DNA of 64,000 nt from Pseudarthrobacter sulfonivorans (GCF_014712225.1 NZ_JACXBW010000001.1:62001-126000), one strand, 5' to 3'. Positions 26,743-35,719 are shown, counted from the first letter of the stretch. Notes: generated by a model not told the origin, from the letters alone. Numbers and translations: made by a program.

Positions 26743-27210
26743 TCAGAGCGTGAGCGTCACGCCCTCGGCCGTGCAGGCTCCGGCGTTCGCAAAGACCGCG
26801 TCACGCACGGCGTCCTTGGTGACCTGGTCCGGTTGGCCGCCGTTCCCGACGACGGCAGAGTGGCTGATGGTCAAGGCGCTCAGCGACGAAAATAATCCCC
26901 TCAGGTTTCCCGTGTACCCGTCCTTGGCTTTCCATGCCTTCGAGTAGATCTCCTCGTAGGCGTTGGACGTCGGCTCGCTGGCTCTGTACTCGGCGAAGAG
27001 CGAATTGAACAGCTCGCAGCCTTCCTTTACCTTTCCGGCCTGGGGAGCGGATGCGCCGGTAGGGCGCGACGGCGAAGCCTGGGAAGGTGCGGCGCTGGAT
27101 GTTATGGAAGTAGTCGTCGCAGTAGCGCCCTCCGGAGCGCGCGTGGTTACGCTGCAGGCCGTGAGTCCGGCGAGGCAGACGAAGGCCGCCGCGGCGAGGA
27201 TTTTCTTCAA
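26743..27210 (-). CDS. Putative lipoprotein, 155 aa
   Basis: Function not recognised. A TTG at 27210 with GGGAG 7 nt upstream gives MKKILAAAAFVCLAGLTACS, a lipoprotein signal peptide with an LTAC lipobox (Cys at about residue 19). A Thr/Ser/Pro/Ala-rich linker follows to about residue 65, then a small domain with two Cys (EGCELF and NAGACTAEG) that could form a disulphide. It would be anchored on the outer face of the membrane. It is a single-gene unit between rpoB and the divergent thiolase gene. Confidence 0.75.
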   Translation of the reverse strand: MKKILAAAAFVCLAGLTACSVTTRAPEGATATTTSITSSAAPSQASPSRPTGASAPQAGKVKEGCELFNSLFAEYRASEPTSNAYEEIYSKAWKAKDGYTGNLRGLFSSLSALTISHSAVVGNGGQPDQVTKDAVRDAVFANAGACTAEGVTLTL

Positions 27211-27431
27211 GATTCTGCTCCCTGTTTTTGCGCTGCCGTGAGGCTTTGCGTTCGTCGTCCACCCTACGCACCGTGCCGGGGCGGTGCACACTGCGGAGAT
27301 GGGTAGTTCTCCCCTATCCCCCCGCGCGGACGCCCGGCGGAATCCCCGGGGCCGTTTCTGCGTTTGGATTAATGTGTGAAGAGGCTCACGATAGCCTTTG
27401 GCCTACACGTTACAGAGCGGAAGAGATCACA

Positions 27432-28631
27432 ATGGGCAACACCATGAACAACACCGACGTTGTCATCCTGGCAGCAGCGCGGACCCCGCAGGGCCGCCTC
27501 AACGGGCAACTGGCGAGCTTTACCGCCGTCGAACTTGGTGCGCACGCCATCAAGGCCGCGCTCACCGCGAGCGGCGTGGATGCAGGCAAGGTGGGTGCGG
27601 TCATCATGGGCCAGGTGCTGCAGGCCGGTGCAGGGCAGAACCCGGCACGGCAGAGTGCCATTGGTGCCGGCATCGGCTGGAACGTCCCCAGTGTCACCAT
27701 CAACAAGGTGTGCCTGTCCGGCCTGACCGCCGTGATTGACGCCGCCCGCATGATCCGCAGCGGCGACGCCACTGTGGTGGTTGCCGGCGGCCAGGAGTCC
27801 ATGACCCGCGCACCCCACCTGCTTCCCGGCTCCCGCCAGGGCTGGACCTACGGCGCCATCCAGGCTTTGGATGTTGCCGCGCACGACGGCCTCACGGACG
27901 CCTTCGACGGCCAGTCCATGGGCCTTTCCACCGAGACCAGGAACCTCACCCTCGGCATCGACAGGACTTCGCAGGACAACGTGGCAGCCCAATCGCACCA
28001 GCGTGCCGCGCTGGCTGCGAAAGACGGAATCTTCGACGACGAGATTGCGCCGATCAGCGTCAAGCAGCGCAAGGGCGATCCCCTGGCTGTCGGCACCGAC
28101 GAAGGCGTCCGGCCCAACACGTCCATCGAGACCCTGGCGGGCCTCCGGGCCGCGTTCGTCACGGACGGGACCATCACCGCCGGGAACTCCTCTCCCCTGT
28201 CCGACGGCGCCGCCGCACTGGTGCTTGCCTCCCGCCAGTTCGCCGAGGAAAACGGGCTGGAATACCTGGCCGTGGTGGGCAAGCCGGGCCAGGTCGCAGG
28301 CCCGGACAACTCCCTGCATTCCCAGCCGTCGAACGCGATCATGAACGCCCTGGAGCGCGCGGGGTGGAGCACCAGGGATCTGGACTTCATCGAAATCAAC
28401 GAAGCATTTGGTTCAGTGGCGGTGCAGTCCTTGAAGGACCTGGACTATCCCCTGGAGCAGTGCAACATCCACGGCGGCGCCATCGCCCTGGGCCACCCCA
28501 TCGGGGCCTCCGGTGCCAGGCTTGCCCTGCACGCCGCCCACGAACTCAAGCGGCGGGGCAGCGGCAAGGCCGCGGTCTCCCTGTGCGGCGGCGGCGGCCA
28601 GGGCGAGGCCCTCCTGCTGTACCGCGACTGA
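27432..28631 (+). CDS. Acetyl-CoA acetyltransferase (thiolase)
   Basis: Predicted to condense or cleave acetoacetyl-CoA in short-chain acyl-CoA metabolism. The 399-aa product has the nucleophile region NKVCLSGL (about residue 93), the NEAFGSVAV motif, GGAIALGHPIGASGAR with the catalytic His, and C-terminal SLCGGGGQGEA with the second Cys. The ATG at 27432 has GGAAGAGA upstream; a second ATG 12 bp later is possible. The stop overlaps the ybaK start (TGATG). It lies inside the usual rif region, between rpoB and rplL. Confidence 0.93.
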   Translation: MGNTMNNTDVVILAAARTPQGRLNGQLASFTAVELGAHAIKAALTASGVDAGKVGAVIMGQVLQAGAGQNPARQSAIGAGIGWNVPSVTINKVCLSGLTAVIDAARMIRSGDATVVVAGGQESMTRAPHLLPGSRQGWTYGAIQALDVAAHDGLTDAFDGQSMGLSTETRNLTLGIDRTSQDNVAAQSHQRAALAAKDGIFDDEIAPISVKQRKGDPLAVGTDEGVRPNTSIETLAGLRAAFVTDGTITAGNSSPLSDGAAALVLASRQFAEENGLEYLAVVGKPGQVAGPDNSLHSQPSNAIMNALERAGWSTRDLDFIEINEAFGSVAVQSLKDLDYPLEQCNIHGGAIALGHPIGASGARLALHAAHELKRRGSGKAAVSLCGGGGQGEALLLYRD

Positions 28632-29128
28632 TGGTGGGGCAAATCGAAAACGGAGGCGCCGCCGTCGGACGTCAGCGCTTCCTGGCTGACGCGGCAGCGC
28701 GCGGCCTGGACGTGCAGATTGTGGAGCGGTTGGCGGCCCGGAGCCTGGAGGAGGCTGCCGGGATCCTGGGCATCACGCCGGCCGACATCGTGAAGTCGCT
28801 GGTGGTCAAACACAAGGACGGGACATTCCTGTTTGCGCTGATTCCGGGTGACCGGCAGATCTCCTGGCCCAAACTGCGGGCTCTGGTGGGCGTGAACAAG
28901 CTGTCGCTGCCGCCGGCCGACGTGGCCCTCGACGCCACCGGGTACGAGCGCGGCACCATCACACCGCTCGGCAGCACCACGGCCTGGCCGGTGTACGCGG
29001 ACGCCACGATCACGGGCCGGCGGATCTCCATGGGGGCCGGCGAGCACGGCTACAGCGCCTTCGTTGAGGCGGACGAGCTCACCTCGGCCCTCGGCGCCGT
29101 CGTCGCTGACATCTCGGAACCCAACTAA
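28631..29128 (+). CDS. ybaK: YbaK/EbsC-type Cys-tRNA(Pro) deacylase
   Basis: The family hydrolyses misacylated tRNA, typically Cys-tRNA(Pro). The 165-aa protein has the YbaK fold features IVKSLVVKHKDG with the conserved Lys, and the late motif YERGTITPLG. Length is typical. It is translationally coupled to the thiolase gene (TGATG overlap), an unusual partner for a tRNA-editing enzyme. A 72-bp palindrome follows its stop immediately. Confidence 0.88.
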   Translation: MVGQIENGGAAVGRQRFLADAAARGLDVQIVERLAARSLEEAAGILGITPADIVKSLVVKHKDGTFLFALIPGDRQISWPKLRALVGVNKLSLPPADVALDATGYERGTITPLGSTTAWPVYADATITGRRISMGAGEHGYSAFVEADELTSALGAVVADISEPN

Positions 29129-29197
29129 CCCAACTAAGTAGCAGTACATGTCGTTATGAGCGCTCATAACGACATGTACTGCTACTTACTTGGGTTA
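29126..29197. repeat. 72-bp nearly perfect palindrome, GTAGCAG family, copy 2
   Basis: Positions 29126-29161 and 29162-29197 are reverse complements at 35 of 36 positions, with no loop. The centre is GAGCGCTC and each arm contains GTAGCAGTACATGTCGTTAT. It shares the arm order CCAACT-GTAGCAG-ATG-(CGTTATGAG) with the copy at 7723-7786. It sits between convergent ybaK and rplL and may terminate both ways. Confidence 0.95.
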
Positions 29198-29203
29198 AAC
29201 GCA

Positions 29204-29239
29204 GGAAAACCCCGCCCACCGAAGTGGACGGGGTTTTCC
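29204..29239 (-). terminator. Terminator of rplJ-rplL
   Basis: A ~16-bp stem with one internal mismatch (GGAAAACCCCG/CGGGGTTTTCC) and a small CGAA-type loop lies 16 bp after the rplL stop. It resembles the S10-operon terminator in style. Confidence 0.85.
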
Positions 29240-29254
29240 GTGAAGCAGCGTGAG

Positions 29255-29632
29255 TTACTTGAGGGTAACGGTGGCGCCGGCAGCCTCGAGCTGCTCCTTT
29301 GCCTTCTCGGCAGCTTCCTTGGTGACGCCTTCGAGAACAGCCTTCGGAGCGCTGTCAACAACGTCCTTAGCTTCCTTGAGACCGAGGGAAGTGATGGCGC
29401 GAACTTCCTTGATCACTGCGATCTTCTTTTCGCCGGCAGATTCGAGAACGACGTCGAATTCGGTCTTCTCTTCAGCTTCTTCAGCAGCGCCGCCACCGGC
29501 GGGGCCTGCAACAGCAACAGCAGCTGCAGTTACTTCGAAGGTCTCTTCGAAGAGCTTGACGAACTCGGAGAGCTCGATGATGGTCAGTTCCTTGAAAGCT
29601 TCAATGAGCTCTTCGTTGGTGAGCTTCGCCAT
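29255..29632 (-). CDS. rplL: 50S ribosomal protein L7/L12
   Basis: This is the multi-copy stalk protein that recruits translation factors. The 125-aa product has an N-terminal dimerisation domain (to ~33), an Ala/Gly hinge ([18 protein letters not shown]) and a C-terminal domain with [22 protein letters not shown] sequence. It lies 80 bp after rplJ and ends at a strong terminator. Confidence 0.98.
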   Translation of the reverse strand: MAKLTNEELIEAFKELTIIELSEFVKLFEETFEVTAAAVAVAGPAGGGAAEEAEEKTEFDVVLESAGEKKIAVIKEVRAITSLGLKEAKDVVDSAPKAVLEGVTKEAAEKAKEQLEAAGATVTLK

Positions 29633-29712
29633 GGTGTGGCGTCCTTCCTATAGGTGGTGCTTGGCGGCCTGGGCCGTTGCCTTCGCACCGGAGTCTGGTG
29701 GGTAAAGAGAAA

Positions 29713-30312
29713 CTAGTTCTCTTCGGCAGCGGGTGCTTCGGCGGGGGCCTCTGCAGCTGCTTCGGGGGCTTCTTCAGCTGCAGGAGCTTCTTCAGCGGCG
29801 GGAGCCTCGGCAGCTGCCGGTGCACCGTTCTCTTCTTCAAGCTTGAGGCGCAGTGCGTCAATGATGCGTGCAGCGGCGGCAGCAGGAGCCTTGAGGATGC
29901 CTGCAACCTTGGCGAGCTGCAGCTCGCGGGACTCGAGTGCTGCCAGGGCAGCAACTTCGCTGGCGTTCAGTGCCTTGCCCTCGAAGTAACCGGTCTTGAT
30001 GACCAGCTGCTTGTTGGCCTTGGCAAAATCCGTCAGGCTCTTGGCAGCGGCAACTGCGTCACCCTTGATGAACGCGATCGCAGTGGGGCCGGAAAGCTCG
30101 CCGTCGAATGCTGCGACGCCTGCTTCCTTGGCTGCAATAGCGGTCAGGGTGTTCTTGACGACCGAGAACTTGGTGTCCTGGCCGAGAGAAACACGCAGCT
30201 GCTTGAGCTGTGCAACGGTGAGCCCACGGTATTCGGTCAGGACAGCGGCGTTCGATTCCTTGAAATCGTTAGTGATCTCAGCTACTGCTGAAACCTTTGT
30301 AGGCGTTGCCAT
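29713..30312 (-). CDS. rplJ: 50S ribosomal protein L10
   Basis: L10 anchors L7/L12 dimers to the ribosome and autoregulates its mRNA in many bacteria. The ATG at 30312 gives MATPTKVSAVAEITNDFK (199 aa), with AAGGAGG a few bases upstream. The C-terminal ~35 residues are an Ala/Glu/Pro-rich tail. An attenuator-like hairpin lies ~68 nt before the start. Confidence 0.98.
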   Translation of the reverse strand: MATPTKVSAVAEITNDFKESNAAVLTEYRGLTVAQLKQLRVSLGQDTKFSVVKNTLTAIAAKEAGVAAFDGELSGPTAIAFIKGDAVAAAKSLTDFAKANKQLVIKTGYFEGKALNASEVAALAALESRELQLAKVAGILKAPAAAAARIIDALRLKLEEENGAPAAAEAPAAEEAPAAEEAPEAAAEAPAEAPAAEEN

Positions 30313-30595
30313 AACCCTCCTTCCGGGGATAGTGCCGGTATGCGACGGTCCCCGCTCAAGGTGAGCTAAAACTAAAAACGCCCCGCGCAGATGCACGGGG
30401 CTTGGCTCAACATGGCTAATGCCTTGGAGCGTTTGCTTCGTTCACCTGCGCCGGCCGCCCTATGTCAGGGTCCTTCGTCCAGAAACCCATTTTGGCCTCC
30501 CGCGCACAACTGCAGAGTTGAGCTGAGTACAGGAGAATGGATTTCCAACAACCGACGGTCTTTGGTAGTCCAAGCTTACGGGACGCGCCGCCCCT
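30313..30595 (-). promoter_or_regulatory. Putative ribosomal L10 leader of rplJ-rplL
   Basis: This gene-free gap of ~306 bp precedes rplJ. On the minus strand it has an 8-bp stem TTTGGTAG/CTACCAAA, an AAAGACCGTCGGTTG segment and CGCAGGTGAACGAAGC, which resemble L10-binding leaders as I remember them, and ends with a terminator hairpin. The match to the Rfam L10 leader family was not tested. Confidence 0.5.
30376..30401 (-). terminator. Intrinsic terminator or attenuator before rplJ
   Basis: On the minus strand GCCCCG...CGGGGC (30380-30401) is followed directly by GTTTTTAGTTTT. It lies on the same strand as rplJ and 68 nt before its ATG, so it probably acts as an attenuator controlled by the leader. 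It could alternatively just end the upstream GNAT transcript. Confidence 0.75.
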
Positions 30596-30618
30596 CTACC
30601 AAATCGGGCAAACTCGCC

Positions 30619-31737
30619 TCAGCTCTTGCTGGTACCCAGGTACGGCAGCTCCTTCTGCCAGATGCCTGTCACGCCGGCCGTTGTGAAACCGAGCTGCTGG
30701 TTGACCGTCAGCAGGTACCTGTTCTCCGGCGCGTTCCAGGTGTAGATGACGCGGGCGTCGGGGAACTGCTCGGTGAGCCGCTCCATATTGGCCACCTTGA
30801 TCAGCAGGCCCAGTTTGTTTCCGCGGTGCTCCTGCAGGACCAGCGTGTCATCCTGGAACACGACGTCCGGCCGGTGGGCCAGGACGCTGATCGTGGTAAG
30901 GCCCACGAGGGATCCGCTGGCGAGATGCTCGACGGCGGTAACCACCGTTCGCCGTCCCTGCGCGATGGTGACCTCTTCCGCTTCCCGGAGGATCCCGCCG
31001 TCGAACACCATGCCCTGCTCGATGGGAGTCTCCAGGGAAGGGTCGACGTCGGCGCCCGCCTGGTTCTCGAGCGCAGCCACCGCTTCCAGCCACTCGTCCG
31101 GGCACCTGTCCGTCCAATGGTGGAGCCGGTAGCGGCCGTTGTTTGCCGCATCGGCCTCGGCCTGCAGATCGGCCACGAGCTTGGTATCCAGCGGAAGCAT
31201 GCACGAACTGAACTGCTCGATGTGCTGGAGGGTGTACCCGGTTTTGCGGGCAAACTCGACTTCCCGGCTTTCCAGCGGCACAAACCCCTGCCCCGAACCC
31301 GGTACCAGTTGCGCCTTCTCGAACTCGTGCAGCGACGCCCCGGGGTGGTTGGTGTCCACCAGGATCAGCGTGCGGCCCTCGCTTCGGGCAAGGTGTTCGG
31401 CGGCCTGGAGGAGCTTGCGGCCCACACCCTGCCGCTGGATTTCAGGCAGGATGTCCAGCGTGAATTCCGCAAGGTCGAGGTTGTCCGTCAGCGGCAGGGC
31501 GATGTCCACTGCGCCCACGATCTCGCCGTCAACCTTGGCCACCAAAATGACCTGGCGCTCGTAAGGGTCGGCCAGCTCAAGCAGTTTTTCCAGCGGCGTG
31601 TACGCGAGGTCATCGCTGCCCCACGTCTGCATCCTGACCTTCCGGCCCACCTCCACTGCCGCCAGGAAGTCCGCTGCGTCCGGCGCGTCAAGGGAGTCCG
31701 GGATCCATAGCTGCTCGATCCGCACGTCTTTAGCCAT
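30619..31737 (-). CDS. Tandem-GNAT-domain acetyltransferase, gene 2 of a pair
   Basis: Substrate unknown. The ~372-aa protein contains two GNAT folds. The first (about residues 50-165) has the acetyl-CoA loop RQGVGRKLL; the second (about 210-372) has HRGNKLGLLIK and ends FTTAGVTGIWQKEL. Start is uncertain: MAKDVRIEQL at 31737, or an ATG at 31746 that overlaps the upstream stop as TGATG. It is a clear paralogue of the upstream gene and probably co-transcribed with it. Confidence 0.85.
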   Translation of the reverse strand: MAKDVRIEQLWIPDSLDAPDAADFLAAVEVGRKVRMQTWGSDDLAYTPLEKLLELADPYERQVILVAKVDGEIVGAVDIALPLTDNLDLAEFTLDILPEIQRQGVGRKLLQAAEHLARSEGRTLILVDTNHPGASLHEFEKAQLVPGSGQGFVPLESREVEFARKTGYTLQHIEQFSSCMLPLDTKLVADLQAEADAANNGRYRLHHWTDRCPDEWLEAVAALENQAGADVDPSLETPIEQGMVFDGGILREAEEVTIAQGRRTVVTAVEHLASGSLVGLTTISVLAHRPDVVFQDDTLVLQEHRGNKLGLLIKVANMERLTEQFPDARVIYTWNAPENRYLLTVNQQLGFTTAGVTGIWQKELPYLGTSKS

Positions 31738-31745
31738 AAAGGGCA

Positions 31746-32861
31746 TCATCCCAGCCGTTTCTGCCATTCACCCTCATAACCAGCAGGCTTGAATCCAAGC
31801 GATGTATTGATCGCCAGCATATGCTGGTTTTCCACGGCGTTCCACGTGAGCACCGAACGCGCCGCCGGCCACCGTTCCTGGGCAGCCCGCAGGTTCGCGG
31901 CCTTAGTCAGCAATCCAAGTTTCTTCCCGCGATGTTCGGCGGTGACCAAGGTGTCCTGCTGGATGATGCTCGCCGGAACGCCGGCCCGCCAGGTCAGGAC
32001 CGTGTAAGCCACGAGCCGGCCCGTGCTCTCGTGCAAGGCTGCTGCGACCTGCGCCTGGATCCCGCCGCGGCCGTTTGCCCGCTCTTCATGCCGAACCCTG
32101 GCAGGGTCCCAATCCTCCGCCTCCCAGTTCAATCCGGCGGTGGGCACATCGATGGTCATGCGGTTCCTGAGGATCGCGTACTCGCCCACGAGCCACTCCG
32201 GGCATTTGTCAGCCCAAGCCACCACGGCGTAACCGCCGCCGGCCCGCCGGCGCGCGGCGCTCTCCAGTTCCTCAAGCTGGTCAGCCGGGACCGGAAGCGC
32301 CAAGCGGCTGGCCCGCTCCACCTGTTCCAGTTCATAACCGCAGCCGGCGGCAAAGGCCACGCTGGGATCATCTGCGGGAAGTCCCCCGGCCCCCGATTTG
32401 GCGGGAACAAGCCGCCCGGCCCGCTCCACCGTGTCGGCGGGCAACTCACAGTAGGCGTCCAGCGAGGTCCTGGCACGCGCCGTTGCCACGGCTTCCGCAT
32501 ACTCCAACAGCCTCCGCCCCCGGCCCTGCCGCCGGTAGCCAGTCGACACCAGGACGTTGATGCCCGCTGTAGTCGTGTTTTCACGCAATGGCAGCGTCAC
32601 CGAACACATGCCCACGGCGTCGCCGCCCTGCCGCGCCATGAACAGGTGCCGTTCCTCGTACTCGCTTCCTCGCCAATACTCCAGGTCTTCAAGGAGAGTG
32701 GGGCAGCGGTCCAGGTTGCCCCACTTCTCCAGTTCGTGCGCTTCCAGCAGCGCGTGGCACTCCTGGAACTCCGTGGCACTGTCCGGGCTTCCGTCGAGGA
32801 CGTAGGTGCCGGCGTCGGGCGTTGGCGGGATCTTTACCGGAGTGATGGCCAGCGCTGTCAT
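31746..32861 (-). CDS. Tandem-GNAT-domain acetyltransferase, gene 1 of a pair
   Basis: Substrate unknown. The 371-aa product has two GNAT folds: loop RRQGRGRRLLEYAE in the N-terminal half and EHRGKKLGLLTK in the C-terminal half, with the shared ending GFKPAGYEGEWQKRL. The ATG at 32861 was chosen because TAGGCT (32868-32873) ends exactly 6 nt before it, a leaderless arrangement; a GTG 3 bp upstream would then be outside the message. It lies between rplA and rplJ. Confidence 0.85.
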   Translation of the reverse strand: MTALAITPVKIPPTPDAGTYVLDGSPDSATEFQECHALLEAHELEKWGNLDRCPTLLEDLEYWRGSEYEERHLFMARQGGDAVGMCSVTLPLRENTTTAGINVLVSTGYRRQGRGRRLLEYAEAVATARARTSLDAYCELPADTVERAGRLVPAKSGAGGLPADDPSVAFAAGCGYELEQVERASRLALPVPADQLEELESAARRRAGGGYAVVAWADKCPEWLVGEYAILRNRMTIDVPTAGLNWEAEDWDPARVRHEERANGRGGIQAQVAAALHESTGRLVAYTVLTWRAGVPASIIQQDTLVTAEHRGKKLGLLTKAANLRAAQERWPAARSVLTWNAVENQHMLAINTSLGFKPAGYEGEWQKRLG

Positions 32862-32867
32862 CACCCC

Positions 32868-32873
32868 AGCCTA
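32868..32873 (-). promoter_or_regulatory. Leaderless -10 box of the GNAT pair
   Basis: TAGGCT on the minus strand, followed by 6 nt and ATG. It decides the start codon of the gene at 31746-32861. Confidence 0.6.
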
Positions 32874-32910
32874 GCCATCCGGACTGTTCAGTCGAGTGAC
32901 GGGTAAAAAA

Positions 32911-32945
32911 CAAAGACCGCCCGGCGACATGCCGGACGGTCTTTG
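32911..32945 (-). terminator. Terminator of rplK-rplA
   Basis: A 15-position stem with one mismatch (CAAAGACCGCCCGGC/GCCGGACGGTCTTTG) and a GACAT loop, followed on the minus strand by TTTTTTACCC. A textbook intrinsic terminator 39 bp after rplA. Confidence 0.95.
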
Positions 32946-32983
32946 GTGTGCCGGACAGGTCCGGCGGGGAGTCGCTGTGAGGA

Positions 32984-33691
32984 TTAGACCTCGGTCAGGA
33001 CCTTCGTGACGTTGGGGTCAACGGAGATGCCGGGACCGAACGTGGTGGCCACGGTGGCCTTCTGGATGTAGCGGCCCTTGGAAGCGGACGGCTTCAGGCG
33101 AAGGACCTCTTCCAGTGCTGCCGCGTAGTTCTCGGCAAGCTTGAGGGCGTCGAAGGAGACCTTGCCGATGATGAAGTGCAGGTTCGAGTGCTTGTCGACG
33201 CGGAAGTCGATCTTGCCGCCCTTGATGTCGTTGACAGCCTTGGCGACGTCAGCGGTCACGGTGCCGGTCTTCGGGTTCGGCATCAGGTTACGCGGACCCA
33301 GGACCTTACCGAGGCGGCCAACCTTGCCCATGAGGTCAGGGGTGGCAACGGCGGCGTCGAAGTCGGTCCAGCCGCCCTGGATCTTTTCGATCAGGTCATC
33401 GGAACCAACGAAGTCGGCGCCGGCAGCGATTGCTGCCTCAGCCTTGTCGCCCGTTGCGAAAACCAGGACGCGGGAGACCTTACCGGTGCCGTGGGGCAGG
33501 ATAACGGTGCCGCGGACCATCTGGTCAGCCTTGCGAGGGTCAACGCCCAGGCGGAAGGCAACCTCAACGGTGGCGTCGAACTTGGACGGGTTGGTGTCCT
33601 TGGCGAGCGTTACTGCCTCGAACGGCGCGTAGAACTTCTCCGCGTCGATCTTGGCGGCTGCTGCCTCATATGCTTTGCTGCGCTTTGCCAT
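32984..33691 (-). CDS. rplA: 50S ribosomal protein L1
   Basis: L1 forms the mobile L1 stalk. The 235-aa product starts [19 protein letters not shown] and includes the L1 signature near [21 protein letters not shown]. It follows rplK after 183 bp; that spacer contains two CCCAACATTT repeats but no convincing promoter or gene. Confidence 0.98.
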   Translation of the reverse strand: MAKRSKAYEAAAAKIDAEKFYAPFEAVTLAKDTNPSKFDATVEVAFRLGVDPRKADQMVRGTVILPHGTGKVSRVLVFATGDKAEAAIAAGADFVGSDDLIEKIQGGWTDFDAAVATPDLMGKVGRLGKVLGPRNLMPNPKTGTVTADVAKAVNDIKGGKIDFRVDKHSNLHFIIGKVSFDALKLAENYAAALEEVLRLKPSASKGRYIQKATVATTFGPGISVDPNVTKVLTEV

Positions 33692-33874
33692 GCTGCTTAT
33701 TTCTCCTTGTGCAGTTGTGGTCTGCGGACCGCGCTGGGCCCTGCCACAGTTGGTGAACGGGCTCGTTATCCGTGCCCGGTTCCCAACATTTCAATTTCGG
33801 TGGTGCCGGTTCCCCGGCGGTGCCGCCCGTCGTCGTGATCGGTTTCCCGAACCCAACATTTGGCAGCGAGGGAA

Positions 33875-34306
33875 TTAACCCTCGACGGTGATACCCATGG
33901 AGCGGGCGGTGCCGGCGATGATCTTCGCTGCGCCTTCGAGGCTTGTGGCGTTGAGGTCTTCCATCTTGGTGGAGGCGATCTCGTTGACCTGGGCCTGGGT
34001 CAGCTTTGCAACCTTGACGGTGTGCGGGGTGGGTGAACCCTTGGCAACGCCTGCAGCCTTCTTGATGAGCTCTGCAGCCGGCGGGGTCTTGGTGATGAAC
34101 GTGAAGGAACGGTCTTCGTAGACCGTGATTTCCACGGGGATAACGTTTCCGCGCTGGGCTTCTGTGGCAGCGTTGTACGCCTTGCAGAATTCCATGATGT
34201 TGACACCGTGCTGGCCAAGCGCAGGACCGATCGGCGGAGCCGGGTTAGCGGCGCCTGCCTGGATCTGCAGCTTGATGAGGCCGGTGACCTTCTTCTTGGG
34301 AGCCAA
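33875..34306 (-). CDS. rplK: 50S ribosomal protein L11
   Basis: L11 is the GTPase-centre protein that senses uncharged tRNA together with RelA. The 143-aa product starts [20 protein letters not shown] and has the conserved [17 protein letters not shown] and the C-terminal signature region. It lies between nusG and rplA in the standard order. Confidence 0.98.
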
Positions 34307-34436
34307 TGTAAGGTCCTTCTCTCAATATCTTCCTGGGACACAGGAGCGTGCCTCAGGTTGTTGGCCGCCATGGCGAGGCGGCCGGCCGTTCCGGGGCTGC
34401 TAAGCGGGCAGTCCGGAACGAATTCTGTGCGGGTTG

Positions 34437-35318
34437 CTAGATCTTGCTGACCTGGTTGAACGCCAGGGTGACAGGAGTCTCACGTTCGAAGATCGACACG
34501 AGGACCACGAGCGTCTGGGATTCAACCTTGATCTCGGAGATCGTGGCGGGGAGGGTCTCGAACGGACCTTCCTTGACGATGACCGACTCGCCGACCTCGA
34601 AGTCGACGTCAACCGGGGTCTGCGACTGCTTGTTGACCGGCTTGCCCTTTTCGGCCTGCTCTTCTTCAAAGACCGGCGCGAGCATGGAGAAGACTTCGTC
34701 GAGGCGCAGCGGCACCGGGTTGTGGGCGTTGCCCACGAAGCCGGTCACACCGGGAGTGTGGCGGACGGCGCCCCAGGAGGCATCCGTCAGGTCCATGCGG
34801 ACAAGCACGTAGCCGGGAATGCGGACGCGGTTGATGACCTTGCGCTGGGCGTTCTTGATCTCCACGACTTCTTCCATGGGCACCTGGATTTCGAAGATGT
34901 AATCTTCCATGTCCAGGGTCTGGATGCGGGTCTCAAGGTTGGCCTTGACGCGGTTTTCGTAACCGGCGTAGGAGTGGATGACGTACCAGTCACCCTCCTG
35001 GCGGCGCAGCTTGGCTTTGAATTCGTCGGCGGGGTCGACCTCGGCCTTGGCGGCTGCAGCTGCCAGGGCGTCTGCCTCAGCGTCGTCGCCTTCTGAATCG
35101 CCTTCTGAATCGGCGTCGTCGCCTTCGGAGTCGCCGTCTGAATCGGCGTCCTCTGCAGCGGAATCGTCGGCAACATCAGAATCGTTGTCGGCGTCGGCAG
35201 ATTCGGGCGCAGCGGACTCGACCTCGGACTCTTCACCGGCTTCGACCGTGGGGGCCGCCGTGTTGTCCGTGGACTCTTCCAGCTCAGTCTCGGTTACCTC
35301 GAGCTCCTGCTCAGACAC
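34437..35318 (-). CDS. nusG: Transcription termination/antitermination factor NusG with acidic N-terminal extension
   Basis: NusG binds RNA polymerase and couples it to the ribosome or Rho. A GTG at 35318 with AGGAG 6 nt upstream gives [10 protein letters not shown] and 293 aa; an upstream ATG at 35348 is less likely. Residues 1 to ~105 are a highly acidic low-complexity tract with near-repeats of DSEGDDAD. The NGN domain follows ([19 protein letters not shown]), then a KOW domain near the C-terminus ([14 protein letters not shown]). Long acidic extensions are known in actinobacterial NusG. Confidence 0.97.
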   Translation of the reverse strand: MSEQELEVTETELEESTDNTAAPTVEAGEESEVESAAPESADADNDSDVADDSAAEDADSDGDSEGDDADSEGDSEGDDAEADALAAAAAKAEVDPADEFKAKLRRQEGDWYVIHSYAGYENRVKANLETRIQTLDMEDYIFEIQVPMEEVVEIKNAQRKVINRVRIPGYVLVRMDLTDASWGAVRHTPGVTGFVGNAHNPVPLRLDEVFSMLAPVFEEEQAEKGKPVNKQSQTPVDVDFEVGESVIVKEGPFETLPATISEIKVESQTLVVLVSIFERETPVTLAFNQVSKI

Positions 35319-35434
35319 TTGGTCTCCTGCTTCCTCATTGCCTAACATGCCTATTTAAATGGCTCAATTCCGCACACCCCGTGGATTCTTACCGGTTACC
35401 CGGTCAGTGCCACGCGGCCTGCGGACGGTGCGCC

Positions 35435-35719
35435 TTAGCGGTCCCCGGGAGCGATCCCGCCGAAGACCCAGCTGACCGCGGTTCCAAAACCGAGATCCAG
35501 AATGCTAACGATCACCATCATGATGGCGACGAACACCAGCACCACGAGCGTGTAATTGATCAGTTCCTTGCGGGTTGGTGCAACAACCTTCTTCAGCTCG
35601 CCGATGACCTGGCGGACGAAGAGTGCAATACGGGCGAAGAAGCTTGCCTTGGCGGCCTTCTTAGCTGGGCGGCCCTTGGAGCTGCTGGCAGCTGTTTCGG
35701 TCACCTGGTCCTCGCTCAT
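35435..35719 (-). CDS. secE: Preprotein translocase subunit SecE
   Basis: SecE clamps SecY in the SecYEG translocon. The 94-aa protein has a polar N-terminus and an amphipathic segment (FVRQVIGELKKVVAPTRKELINY), the classic SecE motif. One transmembrane helix follows (about residues 58-78, LVVLVFVAIMMVIVSILDL). It lies between tRNA-Trp and nusG, as in most bacteria. Confidence 0.97.
   Translation of the reverse strand: MSEDQVTETAASSSKGRPAKKAAKASFFARIALFVRQVIGELKKVVAPTRKELINYTLVVLVFVAIMMVIVSILDLGFGTAVSWVFGGIAPGDR

Noticed and set aside
33692..33874. L1-binding leader before rplA
   Set aside because: Two CCCAACATTT repeats are present, but no stable stem matching the L1 rRNA site could be drawn.
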